Shown: positions 52,828 through 61,885 of the stretch, in pieces | How positions within the stretch are numbered: the first letter of the stretch is position 1 | How the letters are laid out: every line of letters starts with the position of its first letter | Assembly (NCBI RefSeq): GCF_001519065.1 | Contig: NZ_KQ954256.1 | Coordinates: forward strand, 314,547-378,546 | DNA length: 64,000 nt | Direction of reading: 5' to 3' | Source: Novosphingobium sp. FSW06-99 | GTDB lineage: Bacteria; Pseudomonadota; Alphaproteobacteria; Sphingomonadales; Sphingomonadaceae | Position numbers and translations under genes: made by a program | Notes under the pieces: generated by a model | Databases searched by the model: none | Told to the model about the DNA's origin: nothing | What the model saw: only the letters and a program-made list of their open reading frames with translations

Positions 52828-53274
52828 TCAATCGCGGAATTTCAGCACGCGCAACAGGGTCGCGCCGGTCTGGTGGCGGTATTTGGCGCGCTCACCCGAC
52901 CCGGCCTCTTCTTGCGCGACGGTGGTCTGCATATAGGCCTGATAGGCCTGTTCGCGCTTGTCGGTTTCCGCCTGGTCGGCAAAATGGGCAAACCGGGTGA
53001 CCAGATAGATATCCGGCTCGCCGGGACGCCGATATTCGTTTTCGAGAATTTCATAGCCGGTGATCCAGCCCTGTTTCAGCGCGAATTCTTCGGATTTGCG
53101 CCAGATCGACGCCAGATGTTTGGCGTAATCGAGGAAATGGCCGTCATCGATCGAGATCGAATCGACCTGCACATAGTCGCCCGAGACCAGCGGGAATTGA
53201 TCCGCATGCGCGGCGGAAAACGGCACGACGGCAAGCGACAGCGCGGCAAGCGCCACGCAGGTTTTGATTGTCAT
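52828..53274 (-). CDS. Secreted protein of unknown function, 148 residues
   Basis: A signal peptide (ALAALSLAVVPFSAAHA) precedes a domain of about 125 residues. It contains YVQVDSISIDDGHFLDYAKHLASIW, the charged helix RKSEEFALKQGW, and IYLVTRFAHFADQAE. The pattern of two similar alpha-beta units resembles dimeric ferredoxin-like-barrel proteins such as the NIPSNAP or EthD groups, but that is a weak fold guess. The start at 53274 is set by the signal peptide. Function is unknown. Confidence 0.65.
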   Translation of the reverse strand: MTIKTCVALAALSLAVVPFSAAHADQFPLVSGDYVQVDSISIDDGHFLDYAKHLASIWRKSEEFALKQGWITGYEILENEYRRPGEPDIYLVTRFAHFADQAETDKREQAYQAYMQTTVAQEEAGSGERAKYRHQTGATLLRVLKFRD

Positions 53275-53412
53275 GGGATCTGCACTCCGAAATAAGCGCG
53301 AACGACAGTAACCCCCAACGCTCGCGCGGATGATTGCTTCGGTGCCGGTGCAACCCTTTGAACGACTCGAACCCCTTGGCGAGGCGCAGGCTGCGCCCTG
53401 CCCTGCCATCCG

Positions 53413-54345
53413 TCAATCTTGCCCGAAAATGCCCACTTCGTTCAGCCCGCTGCTGTCGGCGCGGCCCCGGAACATGCCCGGCGTGGTGAACGCCAGCGCG
53501 GTTTCGCCCTGTGGGGTGACCACGATCACCCCGCCGACCCCGTCCATGACACCGATTTCGGCCAGCACGGTGCGCGCCGCCTGATCCGCGCTTTCGCCGG
53601 TCAGCCGCATGCGCGCACAAATCTCGTGCGCAGCCCCGGCGCGGATGAACTGCTCGCCCGATCCCGTGCAACTGACCGCGCCGGACCGGTCGTCGGCATA
53701 AGTGCCCGCACCGATCAGCGGCGAATCGCCGATGCGGCCCCAGCGCTTGCCGGTCAGCCCGCCGGTCGAGGTGGCCGCCGCGACATGCCCCGCCGCATCG
53801 CGCGCCACGGCACCGACGGTGCCGTATTTCATCCCCGCGTCAAACCAGCCGTCCTTGCGCGCTTTCAGCTCTTCCAGTTGGCGCAGGCGTTCGGGGGTGG
53901 CAAACCAGCCGGGATCGACCGCTTCGACACCATGGTCGCGCGCGAAGTCCTCGGCCCCGGCGCCCGACAGGAACACGTGCGGCCCTGCCTCCATCACCGC
54001 GCGCGCCAGTCGCACCGGGTTTTTGGTATGGGTGATCGCGGCCACCGCGCCGGCTCCGCGCCCGTCGCCGGCCATGATCGCCGCATCAAGCTCGTTGGTG
54101 CCGTGATACGTGAACACCGCGCCGCGCCCGGCGTTGAAATGGGGGTCATCCTCCAGCGCGACAACCGCTGCCGTCACCGCATCGAGCGCACTGCCACCGA
54201 CTGCCAGCACGGCGCGCCCGGCCTCCAGCGCGGTGTTCAGCCCCGCCTCGTGCGCGGCGATCGCGGTGGCATCAAGGGTGTCGGGGGTCATCGATCCGGC
54301 GCCGCCATGGATGGCGATCGCCCACTTTGGCGTTGCGTCTGTCAT
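53413..54345 (-). CDS. iaaA: Isoaspartyl peptidase / L-asparaginase (type III)
   Basis: This 310-residue Ntn-hydrolase cleaves itself before the catalytic Thr of KYGTVGAVARDA to give two subunits and then removes isoaspartate from peptides or hydrolyses asparagine. Visible marks are IAIHGGAGSM at the start, DDPHFNAGRGAVFT, ELDAAIMAG, TSTGGLTGKRWGRIGDSPLIG, and SCTGSGEQFIR. The start at 54345 matches the family. It recycles isoaspartyl peptides from protein breakdown, which links it loosely to the PCMT-like gene elsewhere in the window. Confidence 0.94.
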   Translation of the reverse strand: MTDATPKWAIAIHGGAGSMTPDTLDATAIAAHEAGLNTALEAGRAVLAVGGSALDAVTAAVVALEDDPHFNAGRGAVFTYHGTNELDAAIMAGDGRGAGAVAAITHTKNPVRLARAVMEAGPHVFLSGAGAEDFARDHGVEAVDPGWFATPERLRQLEELKARKDGWFDAGMKYGTVGAVARDAAGHVAAATSTGGLTGKRWGRIGDSPLIGAGTYADDRSGAVSCTGSGEQFIRAGAAHEICARMRLTGESADQAARTVLAEIGVMDGVGGVIVVTPQGETALAFTTPGMFRGRADSSGLNEVGIFGQD

Positions 54346-54380
54346 GCGCGATCCGATAGCAACATTCGCACGGAGGGGCG

Positions 54381-54848
54381 ATGACCCAGTTGCACATTCG
54401 CGAAGATGACGTGTCGGGCCCGGACATCCGCGCGCTGGTCGCGCTGCACCTGGCGGGCATGCAGGCCAACAGCCCGCCCGACAAAGTCCACGCGCTGCCG
54501 GTCGCGGCGCTGCGCGCGCCCGGTGTGACATTCTATTCCGCCTGGGCGGGCGAGACGCTGGCCGGGATGGGCGCGATCCGTCATCTGGAGGCCGATCACG
54601 GCGAATTGAAATCGATGCGGGTGGCGCCTGCATTCCTGGGCCAAGGCGTGGGCGAGGCGATGCTGCGCCACCTGCTCGATGTTGCGCGGACACGGGGATA
54701 TGCGCGGGTCAGCCTGGAAACCGGGCGCGGCGCGGCGTTTGAACCGGCGATCGCGCTCTATCGCAAATACGGCTTTGTCGCGTGCCCGGCGTTTGCCGAC
54801 TATGTGCCCGACGACTTCAGCCAGTGCCTGACGCTGGAATTAGCCTAG
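54381..54848 (+). CDS. GNAT family N-acetyltransferase
   Basis: This 155-residue acetyltransferase has LHIREDDVSGPDIRALVALHL at the start and the acetyl-CoA loop MRVAPAFLGQGVGEAMLRHLLDVAR. The close YGFVACPAFADYVPDDFSQCLTLEL is typical of a PhnO/YiaC-like small-molecule or protein acetyltransferase group. GGAGG precedes the ATG. Its end overlaps the convergent FGE-like gene by 9 bp. Substrate is not known. Confidence 0.88.
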   Translation: MTQLHIREDDVSGPDIRALVALHLAGMQANSPPDKVHALPVAALRAPGVTFYSAWAGETLAGMGAIRHLEADHGELKSMRVAPAFLGQGVGEAMLRHLLDVARTRGYARVSLETGRGAAFEPAIALYRKYGFVACPAFADYVPDDFSQCLTLELA

Positions 54849-55778
54849 CGTCTCGGCCAGCCGGAACCCGATCGCCCCGGTTGCGATACGCGGGTTGTAG
54901 CCCTGTCGCCGCCGGGTCCGTGCCCGCTCGCACGATCCCGCATAGTCGCCGCCGCGCGTCACGCCATGTTGCCGGGTTGGCACGGCGGCCACCAGTTCGG
55001 CCACATTGCCGGCCATGTCGGACACGCCAAACGGCGATTCGCCGCCGGCAAATGCCCCCACCGGCGATGTCTGCATCAGCGCGCATTCGCGCGTGTTGCA
55101 CAAACCCGGATCAAACCGGTTGCCCCATGGCCAGGCCAGCCGCGCCGGGCCCGCAGCGGCATATTCCCATTCCGCCTCGGTCGGCAGGCGAAACGCCCGA
55201 CCGGTGCGCGCCGCCAGCCAGGCGGCATAGGCTTCGGCACACGTGGCCGCCACGCCATGCACGGGATGGTTGGAACGCTCTGCCGGATAGCGCGCCTCGA
55301 TCCAGCCGCCGGGCAGCCGATCATGGCCGGTGGATTCAACAAACACGCGGTATTCGCCATTGGTGACGGGAAACCGTGCCAACGCATAAGGCGCCAGACG
55401 GACGCTGTGACGCGGCTGTTCGACGGCGATCCACTGCTCGACGATCCCCATCAGGGCAAGCCCCAGCGCACGTTGGTCCATCTGCGCCGGATCGAGCCCG
55501 ATCGACACCGTGCCGCCGGCGATCGCGATCATGTCGGGGGCCAGCGGCGCAAGGCGCGGATCGCCAACCAGCGCCAAGACCTGCCCCGCCGCAATCCGCA
55601 CCGGCAACGCAATCCGGGCATCGCCGATCATCGCCGCCAGCAACGGCACCGGCGCCCCGCGCAAATCGGCTATCGCGGCCGCAACCCCGTTTTGCAACGC
55701 GCCGGGGCCACAGCGATCGGGGGCCGCGATCGGCGCATCATGCCCCGCTATCTGCCAGCGCAAGGGTTGGGCGGTCAT
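54840..55778 (-). CDS. Formylglycine-generating-enzyme-like (SUMF1/DUF323) protein
   Basis: This 312-residue protein has a SUMF domain in its C-terminal two thirds (FPVTNGEYRVFV, FRLPTEAEWEYAA, VSDMAGNVAEL, TRGGDYAGSCERARTRRR, GFRLAETL). The canonical RGGSW is RGGDY, and GNVWEW is GNVAEL. The paired catalytic cysteines of true formylglycine-generating enzyme are not obvious; one Cys is in AGSCERA. It may therefore be a structural or ligand-binding SUMF-like protein. The N-terminal 100 residues are of unknown type. No sulfatase is nearby. The ATG at 55778 follows AGGAG. Confidence 0.75.
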   Translation of the reverse strand: MTAQPLRWQIAGHDAPIAAPDRCGPGALQNGVAAAIADLRGAPVPLLAAMIGDARIALPVRIAAGQVLALVGDPRLAPLAPDMIAIAGGTVSIGLDPAQMDQRALGLALMGIVEQWIAVEQPRHSVRLAPYALARFPVTNGEYRVFVESTGHDRLPGGWIEARYPAERSNHPVHGVAATCAEAYAAWLAARTGRAFRLPTEAEWEYAAAGPARLAWPWGNRFDPGLCNTRECALMQTSPVGAFAGGESPFGVSDMAGNVAELVAAVPTRQHGVTRGGDYAGSCERARTRRRQGYNPRIATGAIGFRLAETLG

Positions 55779-56039
55779 CGTCGCGCTCCTGCTCGGGAAC
55801 GCGGTTGGCGCATGCCCTGGTCAAAGAACGGCTGGATCCGCCGATTTTGAAGCGTACCTGCCCGATCGGGCAGGACAAAGGCGCTGGTCTTTGCCCGATC
55901 GCCGGGTAAACACGCCCAGACGAGGTGCCGGTGCGGTCAGGGGTGGCCGTTGCCGCTGCGACAGCCCCGGTTCACCTTGACACTGTCAGAACAGGACCGC
56001 CGATGGACCGACGTCCGCCGTGCGCACCAAGGAGGACAC

Positions 56040-56336
56040 ATGACGCCCATCACGTTTGCCGGAACGGCGCTGCCCGTTCGGCCCGTCACGCTTGCCCTCT
56101 TCACGCTGATCGCATCGAGCGGTGTCGTGGCCCACGCCGCCGATCCCGGCAAAGCCGCCTGCATGCCAGATGCCAAGCGACTGTGCGCCGCCGAAATGCA
56201 ATCGCTCAGTCGCACCAAAGTGCGTGCCTGCCTGATCGCGCACATCGATCAGACGGGGCCGACCTGCCATGATTTCATGATCAAGGCACGCGCTGCCGCA
56301 TTGGCCGAACACAAGCCGGATTCTACGACCCGATGA
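56040..56336 (+). CDS. Exported small Cys-rich-repeat protein
   Basis: This 98-residue protein has a signal peptide (VTLALFTLIASSGVVAHA) and one four-cysteine unit: CMPDAKRLCAAEM, then RACLIAHIDQTGPTC. This resembles the Cys-rich repeat of GLG1/FGFR-type proteins found singly in many bacterial exported proteins, where its role is unclear. The start at 56040 follows GGAGG. Its stop overlaps the polyketide synthase start by four bases, so the genes are coupled, which is unexpected for a secreted protein and a cytoplasmic PKS. Confidence 0.8.
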   Translation: MTPITFAGTALPVRPVTLALFTLIASSGVVAHAADPGKAACMPDAKRLCAAEMQSLSRTKVRACLIAHIDQTGPTCHDFMIKARAAALAEHKPDSTTR

Positions 56337-57391
56337 TCCCTGCCCGCCTGCTTGGCCTTGGGCACGCCACCCCCTCGCACGACCTGCCGCAAGACGTCGC
56401 GCGCGATTGGGCCAGAATTCAGTTTGCCGACCGTTTCCCTGCCTTTGAACGCATGGCCCCGGTGTTTGCCAACGCCGGGATTGCCCATCGCCAGATCGCC
56501 ATGCCCGTTGAATGGTATCTGCAACCGCAGGACTGGGCGACACGCACCGCGGCCTATCGCCAGATCGCGCGCGGGCTGTTCATCGATGCCGCGCGCGATG
56601 CGATCGGCGCAGCGGGGTTGACCGCCGATGCGATCGATATCGTCGTGACGGTATCGTCAACCGGCATCGCCACCCCCAGTCTGGAAGCGCTGGCCCACGC
56701 CGAACTTGGCCTGCGCGCCGACGTGGTGCGCGTGCCGGTGTTCGGCCTGGGCTGTGCCGGGGGGGTCAGCGGGCTGGCGCTGGCGGCGCGGCTGGCGGCG
56801 GCGACGCCCGGCGCGCGCGTGCTGCTGGTGGCGGTGGAGCTGTGCTCGCTGTCGTTCCGGCAGGACCAGCTCAGCAAATCCAATGTGGTGGCCACCGCGC
56901 TGTTTGGCGATGGCGCGGCGGCGGCGGTGCTGTCGACGCAAGGTCCGGCTGAGGTCGCGGTGGTTGCCGCTGCTGAACATCTGTGGCCCGGCACGCTCGA
57001 TGTGATGGGCTGGGATGTCGCGCCGCATGGCTTTGGCGTGATCTTTGCCCAATCGATCCCGGCGCTGGTGGCAGGCCATCTGCGCTCCGCGATGACCGGG
57101 CTGTGCAATCGGATGGAGGTCGCGCAGGGCGATATCGGCCGGTTCGTCTGCCATCCCGGCGGTGCCAAAGTGATCGAGGCGCTCGAAGCGAGCCTCGATT
57201 TGCCGACCGGCACGCTGGACGACGAACGCGCGGTGCTGGCCGACCATGGCAATATGTCGGCGCCGACGGTGCTGTTTGTGCTGCAACGGCTGCTGGCGGG
57301 CAAGGGCCTGGCCGACGATCGTCCGGGCATGCTGCTGGCACTGGGGCCGGGCTTTACGCTCAGCGGCGCGCTGGTGATGCCCGTGCCATGA
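56333..57391 (+). CDS. Type III polyketide synthase (chalcone synthase-like)
   Basis: This 352-residue homodimeric enzyme extends an acyl-CoA starter with malonyl-CoA and cyclises the chain to a resorcinol, pyrone or similar ring. The catalytic triad is visible: Cys141 (VFGLGCAGGVSGLAL), His274 (RFVCHPGGAKV) and Asn307 (ADHGNMSAPTVLF). The length is typical for bacterial type III enzymes. It is followed by an ICMT-type methyltransferase gene, the same pairing as bpsA-bpsB of Bacillus and srsA-srsB of Streptomyces, which make alkylpyrones or methylated resorcinols. Alkyl starters are likely; the product is not known. Confidence 0.93.
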   Translation: MIPARLLGLGHATPSHDLPQDVARDWARIQFADRFPAFERMAPVFANAGIAHRQIAMPVEWYLQPQDWATRTAAYRQIARGLFIDAARDAIGAAGLTADAIDIVVTVSSTGIATPSLEALAHAELGLRADVVRVPVFGLGCAGGVSGLALAARLAAATPGARVLLVAVELCSLSFRQDQLSKSNVVATALFGDGAAAAVLSTQGPAEVAVVAAAEHLWPGTLDVMGWDVAPHGFGVIFAQSIPALVAGHLRSAMTGLCNRMEVAQGDIGRFVCHPGGAKVIEALEASLDLPTGTLDDERAVLADHGNMSAPTVLFVLQRLLAGKGLADDRPGMLLALGPGFTLSGALVMPVP

Positions 57392-57876
57392 TTGCCGAAC
57401 TCGCTCTTGGCTATGTAACGCTGGCGCGGCTGGTGGAAATGGCGCTGGCGCGACGCAACACCGCGCGGCTGCTGGCCAAGGGCGGCCATGAAGTGGCCGG
57501 CGGGCACTATCCGCTGATCATCGCGATGCATGTGGGCTGGCTGGCAGGACTGGCCTGGCTGGCGCCGGGGCGCGCGGTGACGACCGGCTGGCTGGTGCTG
57601 TTTGTGCTGCTGCAACCGGTGCGGATCTGGGTGATGGCCGCGCTGGGGCCCCGCTGGACATCGCGGATCATCGTTGTGCCGGGCGAAACGCTGGTGCGAT
57701 CGGGCCCTTATCGCTTCATGCGCCATCCCAATTATGCGGTGGTGGTGGGCGAAGTTGCCAGCCTGCCACTGGCGTTCGGGTTACCGTGGATGGCATTCGG
57801 GTTTTCCATCGCCAATGCCGTGCTGCTGACCATCCGCATCCGCGCCGAAGATGCGGCGCTGCGCCCATTGCGATGA
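57388..57876 (+). CDS. ICMT-family membrane methyltransferase (BpsB/SrsB-like)
   Basis: This 162-residue integral membrane protein has four to five helices and the isoprenylcysteine carboxyl methyltransferase signature LVRSGPYRFMRHPNYAVVVGE, followed by RIRAEDAALR at the end. In operons with type III PKS genes such enzymes O-methylate the PKS product. The start at 57388 overlaps the PKS stop (ATGA), and the MFS gene overlaps its stop, so all three genes are tightly coupled. The predicted product would be a methylated lipid-like phenol or pyrone. Confidence 0.88.
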   Translation: MIAELALGYVTLARLVEMALARRNTARLLAKGGHEVAGGHYPLIIAMHVGWLAGLAWLAPGRAVTTGWLVLFVLLQPVRIWVMAALGPRWTSRIIVVPGETLVRSGPYRFMRHPNYAVVVGEVASLPLAFGLPWMAFGFSIANAVLLTIRIRAEDAALRPLR

Positions 57877-59432
57877 CCCGCGCGCGCGCCTCTGGCCTGG
57901 TCTGGGCGGGCTTTGCGCTGATGTGCGTGGCGCTGTTCATGGCCGTGCTTGATGTGCAGATCGTGCTGACCGCGCTGCCGACGATCCAGCAGGCGTTGCA
58001 TATCGATGCCGATGCGATGAGCTGGATCCAGACCAGCTATCTGACCGCCGAAGTGATCACCATCCCGCTGTCGGGGCTGTTGACGCGCGCGCTGGGCCTG
58101 CGCGGGTGCCTGGTGCTGGCGGTGGCGGGGTTCACGCTGGCCTCGCTCGCCTGCGGGATCAGCGACGGGTTTGCCGTGCTGATTGTCGCGCGCACGGTGC
58201 AGGGATTGTTTGGCGGAGTGATCATCCCGTGTGTGTTCAGCGCGGTGTTCCTGTTGTTCGGCCCGCGTGACGAACCCCTGGCGACCGGGATGGCAGGGAT
58301 TGCGGCGATGCTGGCCCCCACGCTGGGGCCCTGGCTGGGTGGATGGCTGACCGTCCATGCGGGTTGGCCCTGGCTATTCTTCATCAATCTGGGGCCCGGC
58401 ATCGTCGCCACGCTGGGCATGGCGTGGCTGGTGCCGCGCGGCGCCAGCGCGCCCGCCTTGCTGCGCCAGCTTGACCGGGTGGGGCTGGTGCTGCTGGCGC
58501 TGGCAATGGTCGGCATCGAGGTGGCGCTGAAAGAGGGTCCACAGACCGGCTGGACCGGATTTGCCACGCTGTTGCCGGGGTTGGGCGGGATCGCCGCGCT
58601 GGGGGCGTTCGTCATGCGCTGTCTGCACACGCCCTTGCCGCTGGTCGATCCGACGGCACTGGGCGACTGGCGCGTGGCGCTGGGCACCGGATGCAACGCG
58701 GTGCTCGGCGCGACGCTCTATGGGTCGACATATCTGATGGTGGTGTTTCTGGGACTGGTGCGCGGTCTCGACGCGCTGGCGATCGGCCAGACGGTAGTCC
58801 TGACCGGCGCGGCGCAACTGATCAGCGCGCCGGTTGCGGTCTGGGCGGAAAAGCGCGTGCCCCCGCTGCCGTTCTGCCTGATCGGCTTTGCGCTGTTCGG
58901 TCTTGGCTGCTGGGCCGATGTGCGGTTGACCCCCGACAGCGGCTGGCAGGCGCTGATCCTGCCGCAGGCGCTGCGCGGATGCGCGCTGATGGTGTGCATT
59001 CTGGGCACCACCCGGCTGGCGCTCGGGCATCTGGCGGCAGAGGCCGTGGCCAATGCCAGCGGACTGTTCAATCTGGCGCGCAATCTGGGCGGGGCACTGG
59101 GCATCGCGCTGATCGACTCTGTACTCTATGGCCAGACGCCGGGTCGTTTCACGGCGATTGTCGCCGCATTGCAACATGGCAATATCGCGGTCGCGAGTGC
59201 GCTGCACCTGCCGATCGAAGATTTTCTGGCAATGCATGATCAGCCGCTCGATGCCGATACCCGCACGCTGCTCGAACCGTTGATTACCCATCTGGCGCTG
59301 TGTCAGTCGATCACTACAACCTGGATGGTTCTTGCACTTGCCTGCGTTGCGCCTGTTGTTGCCTGTGCCATCCCTTTGATCCGCAACGGTTCGCGCAAGC
59401 CAGCCCCTTTGGGCAATCGCGGATTCTCGTAA
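57873..59432 (+). CDS. MFS multidrug-type exporter, DHA2 family
   Basis: This 519-residue permease has 14 predicted helices, the DHA2 (14-helix) plan. The helix 1 motif FMAVLDVQIVLTALPTIQ and the helix 5 type segment ILVARTVQGLFGG, seen in parts, identify it. It lies after the PKS and methyltransferase genes with a 4-bp overlap, so it likely exports the polyketide. An upstream frame to 57786 overlaps the methyltransferase gene and is not needed. Confidence 0.9.
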   Translation: MTRARASGLVWAGFALMCVALFMAVLDVQIVLTALPTIQQALHIDADAMSWIQTSYLTAEVITIPLSGLLTRALGLRGCLVLAVAGFTLASLACGISDGFAVLIVARTVQGLFGGVIIPCVFSAVFLLFGPRDEPLATGMAGIAAMLAPTLGPWLGGWLTVHAGWPWLFFINLGPGIVATLGMAWLVPRGASAPALLRQLDRVGLVLLALAMVGIEVALKEGPQTGWTGFATLLPGLGGIAALGAFVMRCLHTPLPLVDPTALGDWRVALGTGCNAVLGATLYGSTYLMVVFLGLVRGLDALAIGQTVVLTGAAQLISAPVAVWAEKRVPPLPFCLIGFALFGLGCWADVRLTPDSGWQALILPQALRGCALMVCILGTTRLALGHLAAEAVANASGLFNLARNLGGALGIALIDSVLYGQTPGRFTAIVAALQHGNIAVASALHLPIEDFLAMHDQPLDADTRTLLEPLITHLALCQSITTTWMVLALACVAPVVACAIPLIRNGSRKPAPLGNRGFS

Positions 59433-59503
59433 AAGGGCGTTCCCTTTTCATCGTTCCGACGCAATCGCAGCATATGCGCGCTGTAAGCAGTGGAGGAACA
59501 ACC

Positions 59504-61816
59504 GTGACCAAGAATTCCTTGTTGAGCCATGCCTGTCATGGCGCAATTGCGATGCTCATGGTGGGTGCCGCCCATCCGGCCCTGGCCGCCGATGCCGACC
59601 AGACCGCCACCAATCCCAATGTCATCGTCGTGAAGGGCCAGGTGCCCGCCGATCAGACCGCGCCGGAATCGCCACCGCTGACCGCGGCCTTTTCGGAAAG
59701 CACGATCACCAGCGAGACCGTGCGCAACCTGCCCAACGATGTCAGCCTGCAGACTATGCTGGCCAGCCAGCCTTCGGTGTTCGCCTATGAAACCGGGCCC
59801 AACGGGGTAGGCGCCAATATCTTTTTCCGCGCGTTCAACTCGGGCCAGTTTGCCGAAACGTTCAACGGCGTGGCGATCAACGACATCTTCAACGGCGGTG
59901 TCACCGGCCAGGCATCAACCTGGAACAGCGTGCTGTTCATCCCGCAGGATGTCGACAGCGTGGTGCTCAACAACGGCATCAACAACCCCGCGCAGAATTC
60001 GTACAACTCGCTTGGCGGCACCATCGACTTCCTGCCGCGCCAGCCCACCGAAGCGTTCGGCATGAACGCCAGCGCCACCTATGGCAGTTTCAATTCGTGG
60101 GGTCTGAACGGGTCGGTCAACACCGGCGATGTTGGCGGGTTCAAGCAACTGGTGCAGGTCGACTACCGCCAGAGCGACGGCTGGCAGGCCAACACCGCCG
60201 ATGACAACATCAACGTCTATTATTCCGGCCGGCACGACGATGCCAACGGCGGCTTCCTGTCGCTGATCGCGGTGTTCAACCAGAATCGCGGCTCTGAACC
60301 CTATGCCATGCCCGTGCCGGTGCTGCAGTCCGAGGGTGGCTTTGGCATCTACAGCCCCAGCACCGATTTCCAGCATGCGCGCGACAACGAATGGATGGTG
60401 ATCCTCGATCACAAAGTGGTCGTATCGCCGGTGGTCACGTTCGAGCAGAAGTTCTTTGGCGGCGGCCAGGATTTCCAGCGCACTTCGTACGGCAACCCCA
60501 ACTACAACGGCACGTATCCGCTGCCCGATGCGGCGGAAACCTATGACTACTGGATCTACAATCCCAATGGTCCGTACTACAATCCCAAGACGGTGTTCGG
60601 GTCGAAGGCCGCGGGTAATGCCTATCACTTTTATGGTTATCACAACTGGGGCCTGGGCTATACGCCCAAGCTGACGCTGACTTTGCCGAACAACACCATC
60701 ACCGTCGGTGGCAACCTGACCTATGGCGAATTGCACAGTCGCGAATACTGGTACGGTTCCGATCCGGTGCCCCAGACGCTGGGTTACAACGATGCCTGGG
60801 ACGAACATGACAGCCGCACGCTGGCCTCGGTCTATATCCAGGACGAGATCAAGCTGCTGAACAACGCGCTGACCATCACGCCGGGCGTCAAATATACATA
60901 TGCCCGGACGCAAGATACCGACGCGATCGGGTTCTATTATCCCTATGGCGGTACGGTCGGCGACACCGAACATTTCGTCGCGCCGACGGTCGGGCTGAAC
61001 TACAAGTTCAACGAGCATGTGTCGATCAACGCGGCGTTCGGCCAGAACATCAAGCTGCCCGACATTTCGGCCTATTACAACGATGTACCCGGCACCACCG
61101 GGGTCCAGACCCAGCCGAGCGCGGTGCATATCAAGCCCGAACACGTCAACGACTACGAAGTCGGCGTGAAGTACAAGGCAGGCGGATTCGCCGCGGCGGT
61201 CGATTACTATCGCGAAGATTTTTCCAGCATCTTTGTCGATCAGGTGGATCCGACGACTTATACGACCATTGTCACCAACGGCGGCAACGCGCGGTATCAG
61301 GGCGTCGAGGCGCAGATTTCCGACACGTTCAGGCTGGGCGATGCGGGCACGGTCAAGGCCTATGTCAACGCCTCGTACAACGATGCCAAATACACTTCGG
61401 CGTTTGAAACCGATGCCATCGGCACCTCGCTCAGCAATGCCGAAGCCGTCGTCTATGCCGGTGAGCGGATGGCCGACGTGCCGCGCGAACTGGTCACCGG
61501 CGGGATCACCTGGAACTATCAGGGTTTCCGCTTCGATGTTGCCGGCCGGTACATCGGCTCGCAACTCAACCTTGATGACAACACCGGTCAGCCCGCGCAG
61601 TCGCCCTATGTCACCCAGATCCCCGGCTATGCGGTGTTCGATCTGGGCCTGTCGAAAACGGTCAGCTTTGGCGCGCACAGCGTCAAGCTGTCGGTCTATG
61701 CCCGCAACTTGTTCGACAAGTACTATCTTGCCAATGCCTATGTGAACAACGGCGTCGAATATGGCGCGCCGGGCGCACCGCGCAGCGTGTCGGGCAAGAT
61801 CGAACTGGCATTCTGA
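59504..61816 (+). CDS. TonB-dependent outer membrane receptor 2
   Basis: This 770-residue receptor starts with GTG at 59504, with GGAGGA seven bases upstream and a signal peptide (cleavage after HPALA). It has an N-terminal TonB box-like segment NVIVVKGQ, a plug (FAETFNGVAINDIFNGG, SVVLNNGINNPAQN, SLGGTIDFLPRQP) and a barrel ending in IELAF. It differs from the catabolic-island receptor: the plug lacks the common VDGVYLGR-type segment. It is followed 69 bp later by a TPR-sulfotransferase gene. Possible ligands are unknown; linkage to the polyketide exporter 71 bp upstream suggests a secreted product may be taken back up. Confidence 0.9.
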   Translation: MTKNSLLSHACHGAIAMLMVGAAHPALAADADQTATNPNVIVVKGQVPADQTAPESPPLTAAFSESTITSETVRNLPNDVSLQTMLASQPSVFAYETGPNGVGANIFFRAFNSGQFAETFNGVAINDIFNGGVTGQASTWNSVLFIPQDVDSVVLNNGINNPAQNSYNSLGGTIDFLPRQPTEAFGMNASATYGSFNSWGLNGSVNTGDVGGFKQLVQVDYRQSDGWQANTADDNINVYYSGRHDDANGGFLSLIAVFNQNRGSEPYAMPVPVLQSEGGFGIYSPSTDFQHARDNEWMVILDHKVVVSPVVTFEQKFFGGGQDFQRTSYGNPNYNGTYPLPDAAETYDYWIYNPNGPYYNPKTVFGSKAAGNAYHFYGYHNWGLGYTPKLTLTLPNNTITVGGNLTYGELHSREYWYGSDPVPQTLGYNDAWDEHDSRTLASVYIQDEIKLLNNALTITPGVKYTYARTQDTDAIGFYYPYGGTVGDTEHFVAPTVGLNYKFNEHVSINAAFGQNIKLPDISAYYNDVPGTTGVQTQPSAVHIKPEHVNDYEVGVKYKAGGFAAAVDYYREDFSSIFVDQVDPTTYTTIVTNGGNARYQGVEAQISDTFRLGDAGTVKAYVNASYNDAKYTSAFETDAIGTSLSNAEAVVYAGERMADVPRELVTGGITWNYQGFRFDVAGRYIGSQLNLDDNTGQPAQSPYVTQIPGYAVFDLGLSKTVSFGAHSVKLSVYARNLFDKYYLANAYVNNGVEYGAPGAPRSVSGKIELAF

Positions 61817-61885
61817 CCAACCTGGCTTGCATGCAGCAGCGGACTGGGGCACGCCTTGGCGCGTGCTTCGGTCCCTTGCCCTGTG

